DNA of 64,000 bases from Musa acuminata AAA Group (Eukaryota; Streptophyta; Magnoliopsida; Zingiberales; Musaceae), in the NCBI RefSeq assembly GCF_036884655.1, contig NC_088330.1, positions 32,312,501 through 32,376,500 of the forward strand, in the 5' to 3' direction. Positions within the stretch are counted from its first letter, which is position 1; every line of letters starts with the position of its first letter. The notes below the pieces were generated by a model. That model was not told the origin of the DNA. It worked only from the letters and a program-made list of their open reading frames with translations, and did not search any database. Position numbers and translations under genes: made by a program. Positions 48,278 to 59,719 of this stretch are shown in pieces.

Positions 48278-50085
48278 AGCTCCTCCTCCCTTATTAACAA
48301 CCCTTAAGCAACACCACTCTCCCTGCTGTTACTTTACAGATCTGATCGAGCCGCTCTGAGCCCTCCTTCCTCGCTCTTGGGCTGCAGCGATAGGCTGATC
48401 CCCCGCCGCCCGATGTGTCGTTTGAGGCGGAGGGATCGATCGCACCACGGGTTCGGCACAGCGGTGATTTGGCAACACTGCAACAGCAGTTCGATGACAT
48501 TTGTGCTCGGATTGCAGATGACATGTTTCTGCCGTCAATGGGCTGAGAGTTTACTGACTGAGGATTTGGAATGGTGAGAAGAAGCTACACTTTTAGATCT
48601 CATCAGCAAGTAGGAGAGGAACAATGTCGATACAGAGTTGTCGTTGTCTGTGACCTCTATTGCATGCATTATTGCACATTGCAATGGGTGGACTCCACGA
48701 AAAAGAGGAGGCCCCCAATAGACAGCAGAGTGCCTTCGATCTCGGCCAAATTCCCACTCTATTTACAAGATCATTGAATGTTTCTAGCACTCAAACCTGC
48801 AGTGGCCGCGACTAACATCTCTCAGAGAGAATACCAAGCCACCTGCCTGACATCACCATGATCCAGAACCGATATCCTATGTCGGCAGTAGTAAGTGTGC
48901 CACAGGAGAAACTGGTTATGCGTCGACCAAAGAAGCAATGGCTCGACATGCACTTACTGCATTCATTGCTTCGGTGAGGTGAAGCTACTGTTCATGCCCG
49001 ACCAATTCATAGTATGTCGAGTGTGCCATGGTACCATGCAGCTACATGCACCAATTCGCATCTTGGGCGGTTTGCGCCTCGAGGAGGCGGCTACCACTAA
49101 TATCAGATCGACAACCCTCACAGCGAGCTGCAACTATACACCGACGAAGGCGAGGTGAGGTTTCCCGGCGCTCTGCAAGCTTATAGTTGCAGAACGTCGC
49201 GCCTCGGCGGAACGCAGCTACGCTTGACCAAATGGCTGCACCAAAAACTACGTCTGCAATGTACACAGCAGATTGCAAAGGGTAGAGTATCGATGCCACG
49301 CCTTGAAGGACATGGTGGTGGCCCGATGTGACCGAGTAACGATGTTGAAGACCATGGCTGCAACATCCATGTTTCAGCGACGCAAAGGGGCATGTCAACG
49401 GAGAACTCGATTACCTCATCGAGGTGCAGTAGGAGCTTGGCGAGCTGCGACAGTTGGCATGCTCCGACAGGGTTGGCATACCCGAACCTCGTCGGGGACT
49501 ACATTGGACCTTCGCATGGCAAAACTATTGCTCGTCATCGCCGGTCAGCAGCAGGATGACCGGTTATGCTCTAATAAAATGAAGCAACAGCTCAACATGG
49601 CACATATTATGGCTGCAAAGACTGTTTGCAGCAATCTAGCAACCATGTGGGCATGCATGTCTGACCTGCAGCCTCAGCTGACCATCCACAAAGATTCACC
49701 ATTGACAAGTTGAAGTTGCATTCTGGGGTGGTGGAGCTACTGGAGGTTCACTGATGTTTCGCTACGGCGAAGTCGCGACTCAGCATGGCCTGACTTGCAA
49801 CTGCAACCTACTGTACCTCGACAACACGCACCGACGGCTTGGCATAACTCGTAAAGAGTGGGTAGCCGCGCCACACACTAACATTTCGTAACCATCGAGC
49901 AGTAACGAAGGAGCTAATATACCTACGAGATCTGTCATATCTCATGCTTCAACAAGACCGCAAAATTTCCAAAGGAAAGCAGATGGACACAACCACCTAT
50001 CAGGGAAGTATCTTCATTAAAATCATTATGTTTCTATTACTTACATGATTGATCACATAAGCATGACAATAACTCGATGTGTTCG
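48278..50085. other. Unclassified region of balanced composition
   Basis: The GC content rises sharply from the AT-rich copia. Several frames of about 60-150 codons overlap on both strands (for example 49273-49713 plus and 49042-49398 minus), but none has a motif I know. A piece near 49390 reads GHVNGELDYLIEVQ, then a stop, then ELGELRQLA. It may be internal sequence of a non-autonomous retroelement whose LTR lies just to the right. Confidence 0.4.
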
Positions 50086-50089
50086 AGGG

Positions 50090-50830
50090 TTAATTTGGCG
50101 ATGCATAAAATGATAGCTAGGCTGGTCAAGAATATAGAACCACTTACAATGAGATTGAATGAAGGTGTTTATCAACACAATCCTAGATCATGCTCGATCA
50201 CTAAATCATCGGTACCGTGCTCGATTGTATCGGCTTATTGTGACTCCTCGTTTTCTATCATCCTCTATCATTCTCCATTGTTCTCTATTGCACTTAACCT
50301 TGTTGGCCTGTTATGCCCCTCATTCTTCACCATTCTCTACTATATCTAGTCTTATCGGCCAATTGTGCCTCCTCGTTCAATGTCATTCTATGTTGTTTTC
50401 CATTGTGCTCGACCTCCTTAGCCCTTTGTGCATCAACTCTTCGTTGCACGCTTAGCCTTATCGACCAATTGCACACCACATTGTACAATGTCGCATCCAG
50501 CCTTATCAGCCCACAATGTGCCACTTATTTGGATTGCAGCACAACTAATAATGTTAGACTAATTCTTTTTCGACCTAATTCTATTACATTCCTTAGCACT
50601 AGAAGGGGAGGAGGCCACTTCAACAATCATCCTCCCTAATCACCATTGATTACGAGAGCAACTGTCTAAGGAATCTACTATAAAAGGGCTCCTTAGATAT
50701 ATTTTTAGATACTTTTTCTAACACTATTCAAGTCGTTGATCGGATCATCTCTAACTTAAATATCGGAAGGATATTTGTTAGAAACGCTCCTATGCAGTTT
50801 TGCAGGGTTCGATCGTCTTAGAGTCAGATG
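50090..50830 (+). mobile_element. LTR-like block with internal degenerate tandem repeats
   Basis: From about 50200 to 50525 a unit of roughly 60-100 bp recurs: a phrase like CTTATCGGCCAATTGTGCC, then CTCGTTC, then TCATTCT and CATTGT. Versions are seen near 50230, 50300, 50350, 50420 and 50455. A TATA-like CTACTATAAAAGGGC follows at about 50676. Tandem repeats upstream of a TATA box are common in the U3 part of plant LTRs. The ends and family are not determined. Confidence 0.45.
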
Positions 50831-51490
50831 AATTCAATACTTCGAGATTGGACGAATGTGGTGTTAGCCAAGATTGGCTTGATTGTTTTGGTAATTGTAT
50901 CAACTTCCTTTTGCTCTATGATAAAGTGTTGCCTTTTTGAATCAACATGATCAAGCTTTCAAAATTATTCTCTGAGTATGAATGTTGAGGTTAAGTGCAT
51001 TAAGTTTTCACGTGCTATTCAAATTAGAGAGAATTTATGAAAGGAACAAAATACTATCGTAAAGAATACCCTAGTAAGAGAGAGCTTACGAGAGTATTAT
51101 GATTGCTTAATAAATTGATATAAGAAAGACCGAGAAGTTTAGGGGTATTAATAAATTTTTTATTTTTTATTTTTTATTTTTCAAAATGGCCTCAACTAAT
51201 TAATATTTAGCCCTTGGAAAGGGAATGTTTATTTTTTATTTTTTTAAATTATAAAATGATTAAGATATCCATTGAGTCTCAGCTTGAGCTGTTGGGTCCC
51301 TCAAATGATCAGTCAATGATCAACTTTGATCGTTGGTCAATTTTTTTTCTTAATAATCAATCGATTTAAACTGATATTAAATTAAAATTATTATTTTCCA
51401 TTCCAATTCCGATTCAGTCCAAAACCAATAAACCATTAGACCTATAAATCACTACAGTGCTTCCCAGTTTCCTCAGTCTCGTAGATTGAG

Positions 51491-51493
<3 letters not shown>

Positions 51494-51565
<72 letters not shown>
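51494..51565. repeat. (AT)n microsatellite, 72 bp
   Basis: An uninterrupted AT dinucleotide tract. The flanking 50830-51493 is AT-rich with no gene. Confidence 0.97.
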
Positions 51566-51569
<4 letters not shown>

Positions 51570-54500
51570 GATCGGAGATGGTTACACCACAGCTACTGCT
51601 CGGTAGGAAGTGGTAATGGCACTTTGGACCACGATAAATAGGCGTCTAAAGCTGACACAGGCCTATTTCTGCCGACAGCCGCATGCGCCTGTTTCCATCT
51701 CTTGTTTCCGGTGGCTGGCCTCCCTCTCCCAGTAAAAGAATCATACCACCACACGATTAAATGAGCTGTGGGCAACATCTCGCTACCCGGTGGAAACTGC
51801 CGGTGATAGGTCTCGAGCTCTTCTGCCTCGATGTCTCGTGCAGGTCCAGGTGCCTTTCCATTAATCATTCTGCTGGAACCAAACCAACTATTAATTTGGA
51901 GTCGGTACTTATCATGGAAAAGACCAAAGACAAGTACAACGCTAAGCAGAAGTTTCGTCTAATGGAAGTCCTCTCTCTTTCCATCACCATCTGATTCCAC
52001 CGACCGCCGGAATCGATTGACGAACGTTTTCCTGCATCCGAGCAATTAAAAGGCCTGTCACCGGAGAACAATGTAACCAACAATATAATAAGAACGAGTG
52101 TCGTCCTCAAATTACAGAAAGCTAATTCGTTCATTTTAAGAGAGTGATTTTTCTTGGTGGCGCGAGTTGAATGATGAGATTAGGGAACAAAAGAAGCAGC
52201 TTTATGTTCCCTCCTCATGCGACTCGTCGCCGGCAGCAGCTTTAAGTCCTCTAGTGGAGAGCTTTACTCCTCGATCTTAGCCTTCTTTCTCTGCTCTGTG
52301 GCAAAAGAGAAGGAAAATAATTGCTCCGGTATCAGATACGAAATATTCCTTCCTTGCATGACCTGTCCAACGGAAAAAGCTCAATACCGAAAGATAAAAG
52401 GTTGTGGTCAGCACGAAGAGAACCACTCGACGGAGCCATCCTTCTCAGAAACATTTCATCGAACACCCATCCAACACTCGATCATGGTCTTCATGCGTCG
52501 GATTAGGCAAAATGTCACTGACACACGATCATCATACCCAAAATTAAAATAATCGTTATCCAGTACCATATGTTATCAATGGCCGTCGCCCTCCATCAGC
52601 GACCCCATCATCCATTAGCCATTGCTGCTGCAATCGTCCCATTCCTTCCTTCACCGTCGTTGTCGCTTCATTATTGCTCCCCGTCATCGCTAGTCTTGGA
52701 TTTAATACCGTTCATCGCCGACAGGTCCCATCATCATTTCAGACCATTCACCGTCCACCTTCCGAACCCATCGTCCTGGCTAACCCGATGATCCACTTCT
52801 TTTCGCATCCGTGAATTATCCTTTTAAGAACACGTCGGTCGAGCAAAATCGAAGATGATTAGGTTCCCGAGCAAGAACAGCAATGTCAGGAGAAGGAGAC
52901 GAACGAATTGGTGGACCAGCATGGTGTCCAGTTGCTTTACTCGCTGTCTTCTTCTTTGATGCAGCTGGCGCGGCCGGCCGCGTGGGCAGTGTGTTAGTCA
53001 CCCCTGACGGGACTTCATGGGTCGACGTCATTCCCGCAGGAAGGAGGAGCGAAACCCGCCGCGTCATCCATGGAGCGACTCCCGGGGTGATTCGGCTTGC
53101 TTCTCACGATGCTGCATAAAATGGAAAGGGATTTCGGCTCTCAAGTCTCAATCGATAACATCCAAACTAGCATTATTAATCGGATAGAGAGTATTCAAAT
53201 ATGTACACAATTCAATTTAATTTCAGATGGGGATAGAAAGCAATAAACAACTATGTATTTGTCTTTGTCCAATCACAATGACAGTTCCACTGGCAAGTCT
53301 GTCAGTACAACTTCTTCTGGGAATGAAAGGACTAACATGTTCGGATTAAAAAACACGTCCGATGTGTTTTAGTATTAAAGTATGAGGATGGAGGATTAAA
53401 AAATTTAGTATCGTAATTTTTTATTGGTGCAATTATTATGATTCCCAGATTAATTTAGAGATGAGCTACCAAACACCACCACTACTTGTTCCGACTCCTA
53501 ATCCATGTGAGAATAACTTTTCATTAATTATATATATATATATATATGATGTTATTTTACGAGGAATTGATAAATTTATTACGATAATTGTAAGATCGTT
53601 AGTAAAAGTGAGTCGGTACATACGTCGGATCAATTTTAATTTTATTAGATTCAAGATATCTTTACTCTTCAATTTTGAGTTAATCTATTAATTTTTTATT
53701 TTAATATTTCGAAACTACTTAGCATCAATTTAAATATCTTATCGGAGTAATCTGAAAAATAAATTCGAATCTGAATATTTCGTTAGTTTTTTAAAATATT
53801 CAGATTCGGTGCCGCTTATGGCCGCTAAATAAAAACAAGAAAACAGACGTCAGCTTCGCGTTGAAGTTGACCGACGACGGATCGATGCACACCAGTATTT
53901 CTCTTCTGACATCGCCGCTCGTGTTTGTGGCAAATCTAGTTCTTAGATTTCTTTTCCCCGGAGACAAATCTTGCCGACACGTTGATAGATACGTCATGGA
54001 TCGAAGGTTTTGTCCAACGATTCCTAGATTAATATTAGATTAGCATCCTTCATTTCTTGTAATAGGCTGTTTCTATAGCATTGGCTTAAAGACGGAATGA
54101 AGGGTGTGGTTAGAGCGCAAAAGGCTTTGGAATTGTGGGGCCCAGAGGCATGCCACCAATGATCGCTCGCCGAGTCATGGCCCGTCGTCGGCCGTGACCT
54201 ACACTTATTGGCCATCAATGCCGCGGTGGGGCCGGGTCACCTCATGATCGGAGACGATAGAGCCCACGTTGCCGCGTGAGACGAAGGAGGGGACGGCGAT
54301 TTGTGGTGGAGGCGGTGGACTCGTGCAGCAATTGGATCGAACTATACCAACGAGTCGAGACGTGGTGACCACCTAGCTCATAAGGAGCCAACGACGGCAG
54401 CGGCAGCTGCTGCAGCGCAATGATTCCTTCCTTCCTTTCGCTGCGGTCTATTAACTGGCCATCAATCATGTAGTGTCTTTCCCCCATTCCATGGAGTGTT

Positions 54501-54650
54501 AGCGACATCCGCCAGCTCCTTCCACGGAGCAGATCAAGCCATGCTCTCGTTGACGGAAGCACGCCTCTGGTAGCAGCAGCCCCGCCGAGACGGGAAAGGT
54601 TGCCATCTTTTCCTTCTATTTCCGCCCCTCCTCCTGGACTTCTTCCCTTG
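51570..54650. other. Spacer upstream of the transferase gene, no supported gene
   Basis: Minus-strand frames at 51865-52134 (with a hydrophobic stretch RRNFCLALYLSLVFSMIS) and 51593-51868 overlap by a few bases. They have no recognised product. The frames at 52816-53119 are also unassigned. The 300 bp before 54653 presumably form the promoter and leader of the transferase gene. Confidence 0.5.
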
Positions 54651-54652
54651 CC

Positions 54653-56946
54653 ATGAAGCCTTCCCCCGCCGTCTCCCTCTTCGGCGCCAAGGCGGCGGAC
54701 TCCGCCATCCGCCGGTGGCTCTCCCCGCTCCTCTTCCTCGCCGTCGTCGCCCTCTCCGTCTCCCTGCTCTACTTCGCCGCCACGCCAGCCGTCTCCTTCC
54801 CCCCGATGACGACGGTCCGGGTGGAACTCAGCCCTCCAGTCGCCGTGTGGCAGCCGGTCGGCGCTGCCGAAGCCTCCGACCCGATTTCGAGCTCCTCTCT
54901 TCCGCCCGTGCAGAGGCCGGTCGACGCTGCCGTCGCTTCCGACCCGGAACCGATTTCCTCTGCTCCATCTGTGCAGAATATGCCAGTGCGTTCGTCTACT
55001 GTAGTTTCACTAGGATAGCACATCGATCTGTGTCCTGATCTGATGGAATGGCGCTGTCGCTGTTGCTGCAGGAAAGCCAGGATGTCAGGCTGGAGAGGGT
55101 GCTCAAGGCAGCGGCCACCGAAGACAATACTGTAATACTGACCTCCTTGAATGCTTTCTGGGCTTCTCCCGGATCCGTGCTGGATCTCTTCCTGGAGAGC
55201 TTCCGCATCGGCAACGGGACCAGCGAGCTCCTGAGCCACCTGGTGATCGTCGCCGTGGACGACAAGGCGTACGGGCGGTGCCTCGCCATCCACCCGCACT
55301 GCTTCCACCTCAAGACCGAGGGGGTGGACTACTCCGGCGAGAAGGTGTTCAACACTCCCGAGTACCTGGACATGATGTGGGCGAGGCTGGACTTCCTACG
55401 CCTGATTCTGGAGAAGGGATACAACTTCATCTTCTCGGTGAGTTTGCTCTCTCCTTCGTCAATCCATGGACTCATGTGATTGGCACTCAGCCTGCAATTC
55501 GATGCGTTAGAACAATCCATACTATGTTTACCCATCGAACGTACCGTATTCTAGCTGGCTGCAGCTTTACCTGCAAGTGGGTCCCGATCCGACATCTCTA
55601 ATCACGAAGCAGGTAGCCGAGTCGGTATGCCGTAGAATAGTAGAACAATTAACTACTCTGAGCTATGGTGTACCTGTGGAAGGCTAATCAAGAAGAACAT
55701 GGAATCCCAATTATCATTAGTTTTTTCCATTAAAATTTCTTATTTTGGCATCAAGGATGTTGAAACTATTACTGATTTGAGACCTTTTTAGATCTTAAAC
55801 ATTGAAGTCAATGCCCAATTACAAAGACGTAACCTTCGGCACATAGTCCTCGTTTACATAATTTAGGATAGCCAGGCTTTGTAGTCATCTAAGGATTAGC
55901 TTCAAAGGTTTACTAGACATGCAGAATATATAGCTCTGCCTTTGGAAGATAATTAGTTGCCTCTCTGCACTTGACTGGTGATTCTAGTGATGCAGAAATC
56001 CAAAGTTTGTTGTCTTCTTTAGCAGGAGTTTCTTCGTTTCTTGTAGGGAGTAGGTTCTTTCCTTCTGACCTCCAGGAAAAAGCATGAAAAGGATGCCATC
56101 AATAGGGAATCTTAGTTTCTAATGCGGACAAAATAGGTCAGGCGACCAGAGTTAAAGAGTCTCCTACAATTTAGAATGCAAATGGTTTCATCTTTGATGA
56201 TCCAGGCATGACTATGTCATGCTAAATCATATTAGCAGTTAATGTCTCATTCATATGCTAGTATCTTTTTAGACTTTGATTATTAGGTGATTTCTTTTGA
56301 TGATTTTAGTGGAATAGGAATTCTTCATACTCTACATGCCATGTTTGCCGCCCTCATTTTCAAGTTGGTATTTGACATCAGAACAACATCATCTGAGCAC
56401 TTGTATGGTTTGCTCATACTACAGGATGTAGACATCATGTGGTTCCGGAATCCATTGCTCTACTTTTATACAGATGGAGATTTCCAAACATCCTGTGACA
56501 ATTTCTTGGGGGATCCTACCAATCTCAAGAACTGGCCCAACAACGGATTCAACTACGTGAAGTCCAACACCCGAAGCATAGAATTCTACAAGTACTGGTA
56601 CTCCTCGCGTGCCAGATTCCCCGGAGTTCATGAGCAGAATGTGTTTAACATCATCAAGTACGACCAACAGATTCAGAAGATTGGAGTGAGGATCAGATTC
56701 CTGAGCACCGAGCGTTTCGGTGGGTTCTGTGAGCCAAGCAGAGACCTCAATAAGGTCTGTACGATGCACGCAAACTGTTGTATCGGCTTACGCAGAAAGA
56801 TCGATGATCTAAGAGCCATGCTTGATGATTGGAGGAAATTTGTGTCTCTGCCACCTGATACAAGGATATCTAGACGGTTCTCATGGAGTGTACCTCGAAG
56901 CTGCAGGTACAATATAAATCCTTATTACAATCGTTCAAAATCTTAG
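54653..56946 (+). CDS. Type II membrane nucleotide-diphospho-sugar transferase (At4g15970-like), 3 exons, about 406 aa
   Basis: Exons 54653-54985, 55072-55437 and 56425-56946 join in phase 0 through GT-AG introns. After a short cytosolic start, residues about 23-45 (WLSPLLFLAVVALSVSLLYF) form a signal anchor. A Pro/Ser-rich stem follows, then the catalytic domain from ESQDVRLERVLKAAA. The DVDIMWFRNP motif at residues 234-243 supplies the Asp-x-Asp metal and sugar-nucleotide site. Later conserved pieces are NNGFNYVKSN, FPGVHEQNVFN and CTMHANCC. The protein belongs to the Nucleotid_trans family (Pfam PF03407) and should work in the Golgi on wall or glycoprotein glycans; donor and acceptor are unknown. 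The 3' end is less sure: a GT donor-like site (CTGCAG|GTACAA at about 56907) could remove the last dozen codons. Confidence 0.88.
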
Positions 56947-57009
56947 GCCTCATGTCATTCTGAATCATCTTGGCCTTCTGTCTTCCTGGTTTCTTTTTCT
57001 TCTTCTGCA

Positions 57010-58490
57010 TTTCATCTCCTAGTTTGGCCACGGAACTTGAAGTAAGATTACAAATGTTGGAGTGCATAATTTTTTATGATTTGTAGTTCTTTTAGATAGG
57101 CTTTCCTGTATGGATTGGTATTAGGCAACTCCACACCGATGCATGTCTTCGATTAGCTCGATTGTAACTTCACTGTCCGTCGTGTACCATCAAAGTTGCA
57201 GGTACTCCTTACAGTGTGTTTTGTATGGCTGCGTCGAATGATATGCCATTTTGCTAACGATGATCAAGTTTTTAGACCGATGAACCACAACCAATGTCGA
57301 ATTAATGATGTCGATATGCTTAGAATAGGATAGAACCCCCAAACTGTTAAGATGTGTAATTTTTCCATTGGGATGTTTCTTGGGACATTTTTATTATTTT
57401 GTTACGAGACATGATCTCTCACTTTGAATACATTTTTGCTTTCAGGTTATAACCACCAGGATTTGGCAGTAACAAGGAAAAGAAACATAGCCTATAAGAT
57501 TCTATAACAGAGTGTTCATTTCATACTCTTTTCATACATGAATACCTCCCAATCATGTAAACCATGGAATCCATAAGACTGTAGAAGAAGGGAAAGAAGA
57601 AGGTTAGGCTGAAAGAAAAAGATGCTTAAATATGATCGGTGTCATTGCTTGGCTGTTGTACAGAAAGTGTTTTAGCTGTAACATGAAAAGATCTTAAGTC
57701 CCAGGAAAAGATCATCATCTCTGTCAATAGGAAAGGCCACGAGAACTGTACTAAGTGAGCCTCATGAAGTCTATTGAAATACAAAGCAAAGTATTTGTAC
57801 AGTTTTATTGAAAAAACTTGCAATAAAACTTGAATGTATTAATATGTTCCTCTCCTATTTATACAGATTAGAGGAAAGATTTTCCTTAACAGAATAGAGA
57901 GATTTTCTTATATAATTAAAAAAATCTTAACAATTTAGATGTATTGTTAGCTAATTACTAATATGATTCTTTCTAATGATTAAATAGTTAAAAGAATATT
58001 ACTAATATGATTCTTTCTAATGATTAAATAGTTAAAAGAATATTCTATTAATGTATGTATGTATGTCTCTACTATTGATATCAAGAATATGACCTATGAA
58101 ATAGGTAAGTGAATACCCCTAAGATAAAATTAAGCGATGTGGAGATTAAGGGATGTGAGGTCTGAGATAATCCCAACCATTATCATCCTTCACAAATACT
58201 TAATCTTAATCCCTCCAAACTTGAGTTTAGATTAGGTTATAAGTAATTGATTATTCTTCAAATATTTTGTGACAGAACCGAAGTTTTATGACAACATATA
58301 AGCAAAAGCTCTGCTCACGGCCAATGGATTCATCGAAGACTTTTTAGTAGGAGTTGACTCTGTTCTACTCGCCTTCTAAATCTTCGTTTTGTTTCCTCCC
58401 CTTCGGTTTATCCTTTTATTTAGGAATCACAAAAAATTTGTTAGGATATTTTCGTCAATTTAGTTTAGTTTTTTTCTTTTATCTATTCAA
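57010..58490. other. Spacer between transferase and ATL genes
   Basis: AT-rich with no supported gene. The left part is the transferase 3' region. A tandem duplication lies at 57954-58041, and the ATL promoter is at the right end. Confidence 0.6.
57954..58041. repeat. Perfect 44-bp tandem duplication
   Basis: ATTACTAATATGATTCTTTC plus the following 24 bp occurs twice head to tail without mismatch. It is directly followed by the first three bases of a third copy. Confidence 0.95.
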
Positions 58491-58498
58491 TTTTCTTT

Positions 58499-58510
58499 TA
58501 TATTATAAAG
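58499..58510 (+). promoter_or_regulatory. Possible TATA box of the ATL gene
   Basis: TATATTATAAAG lies 44 nt upstream of the ATG. If used, the leader would be only about 10-20 nt long. Confidence 0.4.
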
Positions 58511-58553
58511 AGAAGCACGCACCACGCGGTCACTTGTTCCTCCTCTCGGGTCT

Positions 58554-59003
58554 ATGCCTTCGGCGGCGAGGTTCCTCCTGACGAGCTCTGAATATGTGCC
58601 GCCGTCTCCGCCGCCGGAGCCGCTCTCAGTCGACATAGACTTGGTGGTGACCCTCGCCGCCCTTCTCTGCGCCGTGGTCTCCGTCACCGGGCTCGCCCTC
58701 GTTGCCCGCTGCGCCAGCTCCCGGCGCTCCCCAGGCGGCGGACGCCCGCAGGCGCCGCCAGACAAGGGCCTCAAGAAGAAGGCCTTGCGGGCGCTACCGA
58801 GGGTGGCCTACGCAGCCGGCAGCGAGGGCCCGGCGGAGTGCCCGATCTGCCTGGCCGAGTTCGTGGAGGGGGACGAGCTCCGGGAGCTGCCGCAGTGCGG
58901 CCACGGGTTCCACGTCGGGTGCGTCGACGCGTGGCTCGCCTCCCACCCGAGCTGCCCATCCTGCCGCCGGGCGCTCGTCGTCGCCGCACCACCGTCCAGG
59001 TGA
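58554..59003 (+). CDS. RING-H2 finger E3 ubiquitin ligase, ATL family, intronless, 149 aa
   Basis: Residues about 26-50 (DIDLVVTLAALLCAVVSVTG) form the single N-terminal membrane helix of ATL proteins. A basic stretch and the GLD-like region (KKKALRALPRVAY) follow. The RING-H2 finger starts at CPICLAEFVEGDELRELPQC and continues GHGFHVGCVDAWL, then CPSC, giving the C3H2C3 ligand pattern with the Trp typical of ATLs. Short intronless genes of this size are usual (ATL8/ATL80-like). ATLs ubiquitinate membrane or defence-related targets; the target here is unknown. The coding region is strongly GC-rich against its AT-rich flanks, as is common for intronless monocot genes. Confidence 0.93.
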   Translation: MPSAARFLLTSSEYVPPSPPPEPLSVDIDLVVTLAALLCAVVSVTGLALVARCASSRRSPGGGRPQAPPDKGLKKKALRALPRVAYAAGSEGPAECPICLAEFVEGDELRELPQCGHGFHVGCVDAWLASHPSCPSCRRALVVAAPPSR

Positions 59004-59474
59004 CGGGTGCGGTGCGACCTCCGTCGACGTCGCCACGGCGGCGGCGAGGGGAGACGGTGACGCCAGCGTGTTTGGATGTAGGATCGCTTTCTGCTTGTCC
59101 TAAGCGAGTTTGGAGTGACTACTTACTTGTATTATGTAAATTGGAAGTAGGATCATGTAAAAAGAACAGAAATTAAGGAAAAAATCTCCCCAAAAAAATC
59201 AACTGTTTTGATTCATGAAACGCAAGTGGTGGCTGATGGCGACGGACAAGTTTTGGATATCGTGGGTCCGTCTCCTGTTGTGGATCAAATGTTTCGACTA
59301 CCTCGAAATCTCGGATAAGGATCGAACATATGGACATTATTCCTTATCGAACTCGGCACGCCTCTCGTCCGGGGATGCATCCATCGGCGCGAATCATAAA
59401 GCACCTGCGACCTCGATGCTCGTGAATGGGTCTGTGTATCTCGTATTCCTAAGACGGCCTTTCCTTTGTATCTC

Positions 59475-59475
<1 letters not shown>

Positions 59476-59564
<89 letters not shown>
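59476..59564. repeat. (TA)n microsatellite between convergent genes, 89 bp
   Basis: An uninterrupted TA tract lies between the 3' ends of the ATL gene (stop 59003) and PMI1 (stop 59720). It is self-complementary and could form a cruciform. The open frames through it (Tyr-Ile repeats) are artefacts. The rest of 59100-59720 is 3' region of the two genes. Confidence 0.97.
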
Positions 59565-59567
<3 letters not shown>

Positions 59568-59719
59568 ACATGTTAATGTGGGAGTAAACAAAATGAGTGC
59601 TGTTTGTTATGTATATATATTAATCACCAACATACACACTGATGATATATAACCCCTGAATCGTATTACATAAAGCTAGAAGAGAGCATGCATATATCAA
59701 ATGAAATCACAACATCGAA

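Noticed and set aside
54769..55313. 179- and 105-codon minus-strand frames opposite the transferase
   Set aside because: Antisense shadows of GC-rich exons 1 and 2, crossing the intron; no family match.
58702..59176. Arg/Ala/Pro-rich frames over the ATL gene
   Set aside because: Out-of-frame shadows of a GC-rich RING-H2 coding region.
59215..59652. 145-codon plus-strand frame and its 65-codon minus partner across the TA tract
   Set aside because: The frame is kept open by Tyr-Ile repeats from the TA microsatellite; no start context or domain.
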